A stretch of 25,583 nucleotides of DNA from RGIG2134 sp964461115. Its GTDB lineage: Bacteria; Cyanobacteriota; Vampirovibrionia; Gastranaerophilales; Gastranaerophilaceae. The translations under genes were made by a program, and so were the position numbers. Below the pieces are notes generated by a model. That model was given only the letters and a program-made list of their open reading frames with translations, was not told the DNA's origin and made no database searches. Shown here piece by piece: positions 15,315-24,400 of this stretch. Position 1 is the stretch's first letter. Every line of letters begins with the position of its first letter. Location of the stretch: assembly GCA_964461115.1 (NCBI GenBank), contig CAYWSX010000017.1, positions 1 through 25,583 on the forward strand. The letters run 5' to 3'.

Positions 15315-16400
15315 TTATTCCTGTGTGTTTTCTTCTTTTTTTGTTTCATCCTTTTTGGCTTCAGCTTTTTCCTTGTCTTTAAGCGGAGTTTTTATGCTTT
15401 CCATTAGTGCTTTTACATTGGCGGATTGCGGATGATTTTTAAATCTCTTTAAAATGTATTTTAATTTTTTAACGGCGTTTGTTTTTTGACCAAGTTTTTC
15501 GTAAGTCAGCGCGATGTTGTAATGAATGTCAAAATTATTTGAAGAACACAAAGAAAGAGCTTTTTCGTAAAATTCAAGTGCCTCATGGTAGTTGTGGCTG
15601 CAATATAGAACAAGTCCCGTGTGGCTGTTGATTTCAAATGATTTGGGAGTTAATTCAAGAGCTTGCATGCTATGTTTGAGTGCTAAATCCCAGTTTCCGA
15701 GCTTTCCGTAACACATGGAAATCTGGAGATGTGCATTACTGTTTTTATTATTAATTTTAACGTAGCTGTTTAAAAGCTTTATGACTTTTGTGATATTTTC
15801 AACGTCTTTTTCACCAAAGCTTAGACTTTCTATGTATTTCGCAACTGTAAGCGTAAATCCCAAAAATGATTTGTTAGATTTCACGATTTGTATTGTTTCT
15901 GCAATTGCTTCATCTGTTTTTTTATTTTCGACGAGAGCCAGAATGTAACTCATTTTTGCACTTGTATCTTTTTCGTCGCGACTTACCGCATCAGCCAGAT
16001 ATTGCTCTGCCAATTCGCCGTTGTGAACATTTAAGTAACACAATCCGAGGTTATATATAGTATCGTATTCCTCCGGTTCTTCTTTAAGTGCTCTTGTGTA
16101 GCATTGAATTGCATCTTCAAAGCGGTTGTCTGCCTGATATGAAAGTGCGAGATTATAAAGGCATTTGAAGTCTCTGCTTTTTTCTTTAAGGGCTTTTTCA
16201 AAGTAAAAAATCGCACGTTTGAACCGTCCTTTTGAATAGGTGCTCATGCCTTCGAGGTAAAGATTTTCGTACCCGCTTACGAATACATTTTCACTCAAGA
16301 CATCATTAATTTTTTCCATACGAACCCTGATTCGCAGTTTGAGTTCTTTCAACTGCTCTTTTAAAGTCAATACGATATCTTTTAAAGAATTTTCACTCAT
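15315..16400 (-). CDS. Cytosolic TPR-repeat protein
   Basis: The 361-residue protein has no signal peptide or membrane segment. A charged N-terminal helix (about 6-36) is followed by tetratricopeptide repeats at roughly 46-80, 81-114, 115-148, 222-255, 256-289 and 291-325, with a less regular stretch between. The C-terminal 25 residues are a Lys/Glu tail of low complexity. The function would be protein-protein scaffolding; no partner is visible. AAAGGA sits 5 bases before the ATG. It is a different protein from the membrane TPR at 7231-8307, which lacks this tail. The gene is single and divergent from bioB, with overlapping promoter sequences in 16401-16446. Confidence 0.88.
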   Translation of the reverse strand: MSENSLKDIVLTLKEQLKELKLRIRVRMEKINDVLSENVFVSGYENLYLEGMSTYSKGRFKRAIFYFEKALKEKSRDFKCLYNLALSYQADNRFEDAIQCYTRALKEEPEEYDTIYNLGLCYLNVHNGELAEQYLADAVSRDEKDTSAKMSYILALVENKKTDEAIAETIQIVKSNKSFLGFTLTVAKYIESLSFGEKDVENITKVIKLLNSYVKINNKNSNAHLQISMCYGKLGNWDLALKHSMQALELTPKSFEINSHTGLVLYCSHNYHEALEFYEKALSLCSSNNFDIHYNIALTYEKLGQKTNAVKKLKYILKRFKNHPQSANVKALMESIKTPLKDKEKAEAKKDETKKEENTQE

Positions 16401-16431
16401 ATCCGTCCTTTAAAAAAAGTGATGTTTATTC

Positions 16432-16437
16432 TATAAT
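16432..16437 (+). promoter_or_regulatory. Candidate -10 element of bioB, leaderless type
   Basis: A perfect TATAAT ends only 9 bases before the bioB ATG. A weak -35 (TTTAAA, 16409-16414) is 17 bases upstream. A normal transcription start 6-9 bases after the -10 would fall at or just before the start codon, and no Shine-Dalgarno sequence exists, so initiation would be leaderless. Confidence 0.5.
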
Positions 16438-16446
16438 TATTATATT

Positions 16447-17367
16447 ATGGAAATTACTAAAAATAAACTACTGGAATTGTATAACTCAAATTTAGAGGAT
16501 TTGCTTAAAAAAGCGGCGGAATACACTAAAAATGAAGTGGATTTTTGCTCAATTATAAGCGCTCGTACGGGTAAATGCTCTCAAAATTGTAAATATTGTT
16601 CACAAAGCACTCACTATCGCACGGAGATAGAAACACACCCGCTTGTATCCCTTGATACGGTGCGTGAAACGGCGCTTGAGGCCAAGGCAAATAAGGCAAC
16701 ACGATTTGCAATTGTTACATCGGGAAAAACCCCTGATGAGAGTGATTTTGATGTTATGCTCGATATGATTAAAGTCATAAACGATATCGAGGGTGTGAAA
16801 AGCTGCGCAAGTATCGGGATTTTGAATGAAGAACAGGCAAAAAGGCTTTCAGAAAGCGGATTAGGTCGTTTTCATCACAATATCAACACATGTCGTTCCT
16901 ATCACCCTGAAATTTGCACAACGCACACGTATGAAGATCGTATAAATACGACTAAGCTTGTTAAAAAATACGGAATGGAACTTTGCTGCGGCGTTATCAT
17001 AGGCATGGGTGAGAGTATAGAGCAGCGGGTAGAAATGGCGCTTGAGCTTGCTGAAATCGCGCCTGACAGCATTCCTGTGAATATTTTAACTCCGATTGAG
17101 GGGACGCCTTTTGAAAATTACGGTGACAAAATTGATGAAGAAAATATCCTTCGGACACTTGCCATTTTGAAGATTGCTAACCCTAATTCGGCGATAAGGC
17201 TTGCAGGGGGCAGAAAAGTTCGGTTGAGTGAAGAAAATCGTGAACTTGCTTTAAAATATTGTGTTGAGGGGATTTTAATCGGCAACTATTTGACCACAAC
17301 AGGTATTCAGCCTCAAGAAGATATTGAATCGGTACACAAACTCGGGAAAACAATCGAAAATGTATGA
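16447..17367 (+). CDS. bioB: Biotin synthase
   Basis: BioB is a radical SAM enzyme that inserts sulfur into dethiobiotin to finish biotin. The 306-residue protein has the radical SAM motif C44-x3-C48-x2-C51, binding the 4Fe-4S cluster. It also carries the expected C-terminal elements of the family: a SCASIG segment, the HHNINTCR segment, CCGVIIGMGE, and an IRLAGGR motif whose arginine helps bind the auxiliary 2Fe-2S cluster. The start is the only methionine upstream of the core. No ribosome binding site precedes it. It overlaps ruvA by 8 bases. No other biotin gene is in the window, so a pimeloyl route cannot be judged. Confidence 0.96.
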   Translation: MEITKNKLLELYNSNLEDLLKKAAEYTKNEVDFCSIISARTGKCSQNCKYCSQSTHYRTEIETHPLVSLDTVRETALEAKANKATRFAIVTSGKTPDESDFDVMLDMIKVINDIEGVKSCASIGILNEEQAKRLSESGLGRFHHNINTCRSYHPEICTTHTYEDRINTTKLVKKYGMELCCGVIIGMGESIEQRVEMALELAEIAPDSIPVNILTPIEGTPFENYGDKIDEENILRTLAILKIANPNSAIRLAGGRKVRLSEENRELALKYCVEGILIGNYLTTTGIQPQEDIESVHKLGKTIENV

Positions 17368-17995
17368 TTATATAAAAGGTATTATTGTTCAAAAGCACCA
17401 AAATACGCCGAAAGGCAATTTTGTAACTCTGGAGTGCAACAATATCGGTTATTTGATTGAGACAAATCGCAGAACGCTTTCGGCGCTTTGTGAGGTCGAA
17501 AAAGAGTGTAAAATTTATACATCATTAACACACCGTGAAGATTTTATGGGACTTTGCGGGTTTTCGAACAAGGAAGATCGCGATATTTTTAATATTTTAC
17601 AGAGTGTTTCAGGTGTGGGTGTTAAAGTCGCGCTTGTGCTTTTGGATGAGTTTTCGGGCTGTGAACTTATAGCCGTGGTTATTAAAGAAGACGCTAAAGC
17701 GCTTTCCCGTGCAAAAGGCGTCGGGCAAAAGATGGCACAAAAAATAATTCTTGAATTGAAAGATAAATTAATTAACTGGCAGGAAAAAATGCCTGTGGAT
17801 ATCTCGGATTTGACAGAAGTGAGTGCTGAAAAAATCGATACAGAAGCTGTTTCTGATGCGCAAGCCGTTATGATTTCTCTCGGGTATACAATTGAGGAAA
17901 TCAAGCCTGCAATCAAGGCCGCTATTGCAAAATCCGACAAAAACCTAAATTCTGAGGAAATTTTAAAACAAGCATTGACATATTTGGCGCAATAG
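17360..17995 (+). CDS. ruvA: Holliday junction branch migration protein RuvA
   Basis: RuvA binds four-way DNA junctions and loads the RuvB motor during recombination repair. The 211-residue length is typical. An N-terminal OB-fold (about 1-62) begins with the family start MYDYIKG. Domain II holds two helix-hairpin-helix motifs, VSGVGVKVAL and AKGVGQKMAQKII. After a variable linker, domain III (about 160-211) with EAVSDAQAVMISLGY would contact RuvB. The start at 17360 is preferred to the in-frame ATG at 17324, which lies inside bioB. It overlaps the bioB stop by 8 bases. ruvB and ruvC are not in this window. glgA starts 29 bases after it. Confidence 0.95.
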   Translation: MYDYIKGIIVQKHQNTPKGNFVTLECNNIGYLIETNRRTLSALCEVEKECKIYTSLTHREDFMGLCGFSNKEDRDIFNILQSVSGVGVKVALVLLDEFSGCELIAVVIKEDAKALSRAKGVGQKMAQKIILELKDKLINWQEKMPVDISDLTEVSAEKIDTEAVSDAQAVMISLGYTIEEIKPAIKAAIAKSDKNLNSEEILKQALTYLAQ

Positions 17996-18024
17996 CCGAC
18001 AATAATGAAAAACAGGAGTTTTAT

Positions 18025-19476
18025 ATGAAGATATTGTTTGCGTCTGCCGAAGTTGCACCGTTTTCTAAAGTCGGGGGTCTTGCTGATGTTGTGGGAAGCT
18101 TACCGAAAGCGCTTGAGAATCTTGATGCTGAAATAGCAGTTTTTACGCCGCTATATGGGTGTATTAATCAGGAAAAATTCGGAATAAAAGAGCTTGAAAA
18201 TTCCGAATTGAAAATTTCTATGGGTAATACGGAGCATATTTTTAAGCTCAAAATGTGCAAACTTCCGAATACGAATATAAATGTATTTTTTGTTGACAAT
18301 CCGAAATACTATTCTTGTTTTGACTGTGTTTATCCTCAATGGGTTGATACAATTTACGAACAGCAGCGATATGTGGCCTTTTCTATGGCGGTTATGGAAT
18401 ATGCAAAGCTGCTGAATTTCCGCCCGGATGTAATCCACGCAAACGATTGGCACACGGCAATGATGCCTGTTTATTTAAAATGCAATTATAAGCATGATGA
18501 TTTTTACAAAGATACAAAAACAGTATTTTCAATTCACAACCTTGCATATCAAGGTTCTTGCGAGCCGAAAATTATCGATTTTGCAAACATGCGCTGGGAC
18601 AATGTTTTCAATGACCGCTGTTTAGAACATTATGGAAGAGTAAATTGGGTCAAGGGCGCTATTTACTCTTCTGACAAAATCATTGCAGTGTCGGAAAAAT
18701 ACGCTCAAGAGATTATGGGCGATGAATTTGGTGAAGGTATGGACTATACACTTCGTGATAATTTTTGGAAGGTTGTCGGGATTACAAACGGTATAGATTA
18801 TACCGAGTTTGATCCGAAAACTGATAAAAATCTTGTTCAAAACTACGCTATAAGTGACATGTCCGGTAAAGAGGCATGTAAAAAAGATATTCTTGAAAAA
18901 TTCGGCATGCCGTATGTTCCGAATGTACCGCTAATTGGGCTTGTTTCCCGTTTAGTTCATCAAAAAGGTATTGATTTAATCCATGATATGCAGTGGGAAC
19001 TTCAAAAAGTTAATGCCCAGTATATTATTCTCGGTACGGGCGAATACGGATACGAAAATCTTATGATTTGGCTTTCGAATAATTCGTGGAATATTCGTGC
19101 AATGGTTGATTATAAGGCAGATTTTGCTAATAAAATTTATGCCGGCTCGGATTTCTTCCTAATGCCTTCAAAGTTTGAGCCTTGCGGGCTTTCTCAGCTT
19201 ATCGCCATGAGATACGGAACGCTTCCGATAGCGCGTGCGACAGGCGGACTCGAAGATACGATAAAAGGCTATCCGGTAGACGGTTCGACAGGATTTAAAT
19301 TCTACGGGTATAACGGCTGGGATATGCTTGAGGCAATAAAGCGCGCAGAAGCCGTTTTTCAAGACAAACACACGCTCAATGCTATGCGTAAAAGCGCCAT
19401 GGAGGCTGATTTCACATGGGATAAAAGCGCGGTTAAATATATGAACGTTTATAAAGAAATCCGCGGGGGAAATTAA
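18025..19476 (+). CDS. glgA: Glycogen synthase (ADP-glucose type)
   Basis: GlgA (GT5) transfers glucose from ADP-glucose to the growing alpha-1,4 glucan chain. The 483-residue length is normal. The KVGGLADVVG motif (K15) near the N-terminus binds the nucleotide sugar, NDWHT lies in the middle of domain 1, and the KFEPCGLSQLIAMRYG catalytic stretch and the TGGLEDT motif are intact in the C-terminal domain. AGGAG (18014-18018) lies 6 bases before the ATG. It is the last gene of the bioB-ruvA-glgA unit; glgB and glgC are not adjacent. Its stop codon shares bases with the stop of the convergent HCP-like gene. Confidence 0.96.
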   Translation: MKILFASAEVAPFSKVGGLADVVGSLPKALENLDAEIAVFTPLYGCINQEKFGIKELENSELKISMGNTEHIFKLKMCKLPNTNINVFFVDNPKYYSCFDCVYPQWVDTIYEQQRYVAFSMAVMEYAKLLNFRPDVIHANDWHTAMMPVYLKCNYKHDDFYKDTKTVFSIHNLAYQGSCEPKIIDFANMRWDNVFNDRCLEHYGRVNWVKGAIYSSDKIIAVSEKYAQEIMGDEFGEGMDYTLRDNFWKVVGITNGIDYTEFDPKTDKNLVQNYAISDMSGKEACKKDILEKFGMPYVPNVPLIGLVSRLVHQKGIDLIHDMQWELQKVNAQYIILGTGEYGYENLMIWLSNNSWNIRAMVDYKADFANKIYAGSDFFLMPSKFEPCGLSQLIAMRYGTLPIARATGGLEDTIKGYPVDGSTGFKFYGYNGWDMLEAIKRAEAVFQDKHTLNAMRKSAMEADFTWDKSAVKYMNVYKEIRGGN

Positions 19477-21065
19477 AGCACAATCTCAATATCGGGGTTT
19501 TCCGAAATGTGTCTGACATTGAATTTTTCTTTCAGGCATTCCATTACTGACGGGTTTAGAGTATTTACGCTGCAGCAAGAAATATAAAGGTCGTCGATTC
19601 CAAGCTGTTTAAGTGTAATGATATTAGTAACGGAATCGTTTGTACACTGAGTGATAAGCGCTTTAATCTTTAAATTTTTGGTGCTATCTTTTGATTTTAT
19701 ACGCTCAATAATTTTATAAATAAGTGAAAAATCAAAATAGGAGTCTATGTGATAAATATTGTCTCCTTTTTTATCATAGGCTAATGAGATTATAAATTCG
19801 TCATTTTCGATTTTTTCGAAAAATCTTTCAAAAAAATCTTGCGAATTATGACCGTGATTTACCAGCCCTACAACAAAAATATTTTTGTATTCGCCGTTTT
19901 CAATTTTTTCAGTTATTTCATCAATTTTGTTTTCAATTGTTTTGAAATTGTATCCGATATTGAGCTTGAATTTTTCTTTATCTTCGGCAAATCCCTTAGA
20001 ATTGTGTGCTCCTTCAATAATAGGATCAAAGTTGTAGTCTTTAATTTTTGAAATTCCTTTACCGCTGATAAAGTCGGTGGAATACATTCTGCCGCGATAA
20101 ACATTGTCCACTTTGTTTGAATAATCACGAGTCAGCAAAATAGGTCCCGGGAACTTTGAAAAATCAATCTGGAAACTGTTCAATTCGTTTTGATAATGCC
20201 CTTTTAAATGCGGATATTTTTGAAAATGAGGGTATGCAAATGTCCAAATCATTTTGTCATGAGTGTATACATTTATGTCCTTTCCGTCAGTTGCTTTAAG
20301 CAGCAAATCAAGGTCATGGAAGTTGTCGCCGGACACAAGTATGCATTTGCCTTGGTGACGGTCAAATTTTACCTTTTTCACCCTGAGATTTCCGTAATTT
20401 TCCTCGTAAGCCGCATAAAGTTTGAGATTTAAATCATAGGCTGTTTTTGCAAAATGTATTATTTTGCGTACAAGTTTTTCTTCTCGGAAGTTTATAAAAT
20501 TAAGATTATTAATAAATTCTAAAATCTCGTATTTTTCTTTGTCTGCTTCAATACTGTAATCCCCGAGTTTCATAAGAGTTGAGGAGGCAGATTTTGCCAT
20601 CAAAATAATTATCTCGTATAAATTCTTCTTGCAGCGCGAAAGCTGTGTATTTTTGTTTATAGCTTGTTTTTCACCGGTCATAATTGCTTTTACAAGGCTT
20701 ATGTCTTCGTCACTTGGATGAATTGATTGCAAAAGCTGGCAGTCGAGGTTTTTACGCATACAGATATTTTTATAGTATTCAACAACTTCTTTCCTTTTGT
20801 CCAAAAGATCGTTCAGTACGGATTCTACGTCCTTGCGAATGTAGTTAAATCCGAAATTTACGGAGGAGAGGGTATCTATTATTGTATTTAAAATTAAGCG
20901 GTTTTCATACCCGAGCTCTTTGATTTTTAAAATATAATATGCGAGCTGGCGGGTTTCGTATATGAAAGCTTCGCTTAATGCGATAGTTCCGGGGTCTACA
21001 GAGCATTTTCCGACTGTGAGACATTCCATGGCATTTGCGTTTTCAGTGTTGAAAAAATTATACAT
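19473..21065 (-). CDS. Hybrid cluster protein (HCP)-like protein lacking the cluster ligands
   Basis: The 530-residue protein follows HCP (prismane, hydroxylamine/NO reductase) along its length. Clear landmarks are INVYTHDKM (264-272), YPHLKGHY (284-291), FPGPILLT (305-312), the NLYEIII helix and LNPSVMECLKEKF (503-515). Compared from memory with canonical HCP, residues at the hybrid Fe-S-O cluster ligands differ: His to D247, Glu to K271, the cysteines to Y315, V402, Y430 and Y443, and the second Glu to T475. At the N-terminal 4Fe-4S site only two cysteines remain (C15, C21); the first CxxC is gone. The frame is intact with AAAGGA before the ATG, so it is not simply decaying. It may be a pseudoenzyme or bind something else. 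It stands alone between glgA and rpoB. Confidence 0.8.
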   Translation of the reverse strand: MYNFFNTENANAMECLTVGKCSVDPGTIALSEAFIYETRQLAYYILKIKELGYENRLILNTIIDTLSSVNFGFNYIRKDVESVLNDLLDKRKEVVEYYKNICMRKNLDCQLLQSIHPSDEDISLVKAIMTGEKQAINKNTQLSRCKKNLYEIIILMAKSASSTLMKLGDYSIEADKEKYEILEFINNLNFINFREEKLVRKIIHFAKTAYDLNLKLYAAYEENYGNLRVKKVKFDRHQGKCILVSGDNFHDLDLLLKATDGKDINVYTHDKMIWTFAYPHFQKYPHLKGHYQNELNSFQIDFSKFPGPILLTRDYSNKVDNVYRGRMYSTDFISGKGISKIKDYNFDPIIEGAHNSKGFAEDKEKFKLNIGYNFKTIENKIDEITEKIENGEYKNIFVVGLVNHGHNSQDFFERFFEKIENDEFIISLAYDKKGDNIYHIDSYFDFSLIYKIIERIKSKDSTKNLKIKALITQCTNDSVTNIITLKQLGIDDLYISCCSVNTLNPSVMECLKEKFNVRHISENPDIEIVL

Positions 21066-21172
21066 GACAAAATTCCTTTTAGGATAATTTTAAAGGTAAA
21101 TTTGGTATGTCGAAATAGTTAAAAGAGCAATTGCATAGAGTAATACGACTCGGGTAGCAAATTTTATTTGTA

Positions 21173-21190
21173 TTTTTTTTTGGGGGGGGG
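21173..21190. repeat. Homopolymer T9-G9 tract
   Basis: Nine T are followed directly by nine G, in a non-coding stretch of an AT-rich genome. It may be a true slippage-prone tract or a sequencing artefact like the poly-C at the window start. Confidence 0.8.
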
Positions 21191-21253
21191 ATTAGTATTT
21201 TTGTAAAAGGCGGGGCAAATTGATACAAAAAATATATCGAAATCCCTAATATT

Positions 21254-21285
21254 CAACTCAATCGAGAGTTGTCAACCCTTTTTTT
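21254..21285 (+). other. Inverted repeat plus T-run before rpoB promoter
   Basis: CAACTC (21254-21259) pairs with GAGTTG (21266-21271) around a 6-base loop. Seven bases later comes a run of seven T (21279-21285). The stem is short and the gap is wider than in a normal intrinsic terminator, so it may be a weak terminator or an operator. No gene upstream on the plus strand needs a terminator here, since the neighbour runs the other way. Confidence 0.3.
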
Positions 21286-21336
21286 GCTAATTGTAAATAA
21301 ATGTTTAGGCAATTGACAAAAATAATTTTAATTCCC

Positions 21337-21364
21337 TTGACTGGCATGGTTTATGCGGTAGAAT
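21337..21364 (+). promoter_or_regulatory. Candidate rpoB promoter
   Basis: TTGACT (21337-21342) and TAGAAT (21359-21364) are 16 bases apart and each match consensus at five of six positions. The start codon of rpoB is 80 bases downstream of the -10, leaving an untranslated leader of about 70 bases. This indicates that rpoB-rpoC has its own promoter, not one shared with ribosomal protein genes. Confidence 0.65.
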
Positions 21365-21444
21365 CTTATAACAGTGTAAAATGAAATAATTATGCACATA
21401 GTTAGAATTTAATAACGTAAAACCACAATATAAGAGGTGAATAA

Positions 21445-24400
21445 ATGTCGACAAAATACGCTAAAAGAGTTACGCCAATGGGTATTCCAAATACAAGATT
21501 GGCTGACTTACCTGACTTGATTGAAGTTCAAAAGAAATCTTTTGAATGGTTCCTAAAAGAAGGTTTGAAGGAAGAATTCCTTTCATACTCTCCTATTAAG
21601 GACTACACAGGTAGATTAGAACTCCACTTTTTGCCAAACTACACGTTTGACAATCCTAAGTACACGATTGAAGAAGCTCGTATCCATGACGCTACTTACG
21701 CAAAGCAATTGCGCGTTATGGTTCGTCTTGTAAACCGTGATACCGGGGAAATTAAAGAGCAGGAAGTTTACATCGGTGACATCCCGACCATGACTGATAA
21801 AGGTACGTTTATCGTCAACGGTGCGGAGCGTGTTATCGTATCACAAATCGTTCGTTCTCCGGGCGTATACTTTAAAAGAGAGGTTTCTCCTACAGGTAAA
21901 CGTTTGTACAACGCTACGTTAATTCCTAACCGTGGAGCATGGCTCAAAATTGAGACAGACTCTAACGATTTGATTTACGTAAAAATCGACAAAAATAGAA
22001 AAATCCTTGCTACAACATTGTTGAAAGCACTGGGGATTACTGCAATGGAGATGGAATCTCTATTTACGCACTATGATTTCTTAAAGAAAACACTCGAAAA
22101 AGATACGGCTGAAACAACAGACGACGCTTTAATCGAAGTTTATAAAAAATTAAGACCGGGCGACCCTGCATCTGCTTCGGGCGGACGTTCAATCTTGGAA
22201 GCAAGATTTTTCGATGACAAAAAATACGATATCGGTCGTGTAGGTCGTTACAAATTGAACAAAAAGCTCGGTTTGAACGTGGCTGAAACTCAAAGAACGC
22301 TTACAGTTCAAGATATGGTTGCATCTATTGAATACCTTATTAATTTAACATATGACGAAGGTTCTATTGATGATATCGACCACTTGGGTAACAGAAGAAT
22401 CCGTTCAGTCGGTGAATTGCTTCAAAACCAATTCAGAGTTGGTCTTTCAAGAATTGAAAGAATCGTTAAAGAAAGAATGACTCTTCAAGATTCAGATACA
22501 TTGACTCCGTTAAACCTTTTGAACACAAAACCTTTGGTCGCGTCGTTGAAAGAGTTCTTCGGATCATCACAGTTGTCACAGTTCATGGACCAGACAAATC
22601 CTCTTGCAGAATTGACACACAAGCGTCGTATTTCTGCTCTTGGACCTGGCGGTCTTGTTAGAGAGCGTGCAGGTTTTGCGGTTCGTGATATCCACCCTTC
22701 GCACTACGGAAGAATTTGTCCGGTAGAAACGCCGGAAGGTCCTAACGCAGGTTTGATAGGTTCGTTGGCAACTCACGCAAAAGTTAACGACTATGGTTTC
22801 ATTGAAACACCTTACTTTGTTGTTAAAGACGGTGTTGTAACAGATGAAGTTGTATATTTGACTGCGGACGAAGAAGAAAACTACCGTGTAGCGCCTTCTG
22901 ACCTTGAGTTGAATAAAGACAGATCAATTAAAGCAGAATATGTTCCTGTTCGTTACCGTTCAGAATTCACGATGGGTGATTCCAAGAGAGTTGACTATAT
23001 CGGTGTTTCTCCGATTCAGATTATCTCTGTTGCGACATCATTGATTCCATTCATCGAGCACGATGATGCGAACCGTGCGTTAATGGGTTCTAACATGCAG
23101 CGTCAGGCAGTACCTCTTCTTATCACACAAAGACCGGTTGTGGGTACAGGCTTGGAAGCTCGTGCAGCGAAAGACTCAGGTATGGTTATGGTGTCAAAAG
23201 TTGACGGTACCGTAATTAAGGTAGTCGGCGAAGAAATCTTTGTTGAAACAAAAGAAGGCAAAGTGGTTAAACACACTTTGATGAAATATGTCAGAAGTAA
23301 CCAAGATACTTGCATTAACCAGCGTCCAATCGTACGCGAAGGTGACAAGGTTAAAGCAGGCGATGTAATCGCAGACGGTGCTTCAACTAACGGCGGTGAA
23401 CTTTCACTCGGTAAAAACGTGCTTCTTGCATATATGCCGTGGGAAGGTTATAACTTCGAGGATGCTATCCTTCTTTCTGAAAGATGCGTTCACGATGATA
23501 TATTCACGTCAGTTCACATTGAAAAATTAGAAATAGACGCTCGTCAAACTAAACTCGGGCCTGAAGAAATTACCCGCGAGGTTCCTAACGTTTCTGAAGA
23601 AGCGCTTCGCCACCTTGATGAAAGAGGTATTGTTCGTATAGGTGCAAGAGTTTATGCAGACGATATTCTTGTAGGTAAAATCACACCGAAAGGTGAATCA
23701 GAGCACCCACCTGAAGAAAAATTGTTAAGAGCAATCTTTGCTGAAAAAGCAAGAGATGTAAAAGATAATTCATTGAGAGTTCCACACGGTGAAGGCGGAC
23801 GCGTTGTTGACGTTAAAGTATTTGACCGTGAAAAAGGGGATGAACTTCCTCCTGGTGCTAACACAGTTATCAGAGTTTACATCGCTCAAAAACGTAAAGT
23901 ATCAGTTGGTGATAAACTTTCAGGTCGTCACGGAAACAAAGGTATCGTTTCAAGAATTCTTCCTAAAGAAGATATGCCATTCTTGCCTGACGGTACTCCT
24001 GTTGATATCGTGTTGAACCCTCTTGGTGTTCCTTCACGTATGAACGTTGGTCAAACTTACGAATGCTTGCTTGGTTTGGCTTCATATCTTACTAAAGATT
24101 ACTATGAAGCTCCACCGTTTGACGAAATGTACGGTAAAAACCAATCAGAAATAGCTACTCATTCTGAGCTTGTCAGAGGTATCAAAGAATCAGGCTGCGA
24201 TTGGGTTCAAGAAGACGGTAAGGTTACTCTGTATGACGGAAGAACCGGCGAACCGTTTGAAAGACCGGTGGCAGTTGGTGTTTCTTATATCTTGAAACTC
24301 GTCCACCTTGTTGATGACAAAATTCACGCTCGTTCAACAGGTCCTTACTCACTCGTAACACAGCAGCCATTGGGTGGTAAAGCTCAATTCGGCGGACAAA

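Larger units (their letters stand above)
21066..21444. other. Intergenic region upstream of rpoB
   Basis: This 379-base gap holds no open reading frame worth calling. It contains a T9-G9 tract (21173-21190), a 6-bp inverted repeat (21254-21271) followed by a T-run (21279-21285), and the candidate rpoB promoter. The rest is AT-rich with no tRNA or known RNA motif that I can recognise. Confidence 0.7.

Noticed and set aside
17515..17940. 141-residue minus-strand open frame
   Set aside because: It lies wholly inside ruvA, has serine-rich low-complexity content and no ribosome binding site; it is a shadow of ruvA.
21141..21151. TAATACGACTC, identical to the first 11 bases of the phage T7 promoter
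   Set aside because: The match stops before the initiation part of the promoter (CGGGTAG follows), and no vector sequence surrounds it. It is a chance match in a non-coding region.
21131..21160. Possible tRNA or structured RNA (TTGC...GCAA with an inner GAGT/ACTC stem)
   Set aside because: The stems are only 4 bp, there is no T-arm consensus and no acceptor stem of 7 bp.
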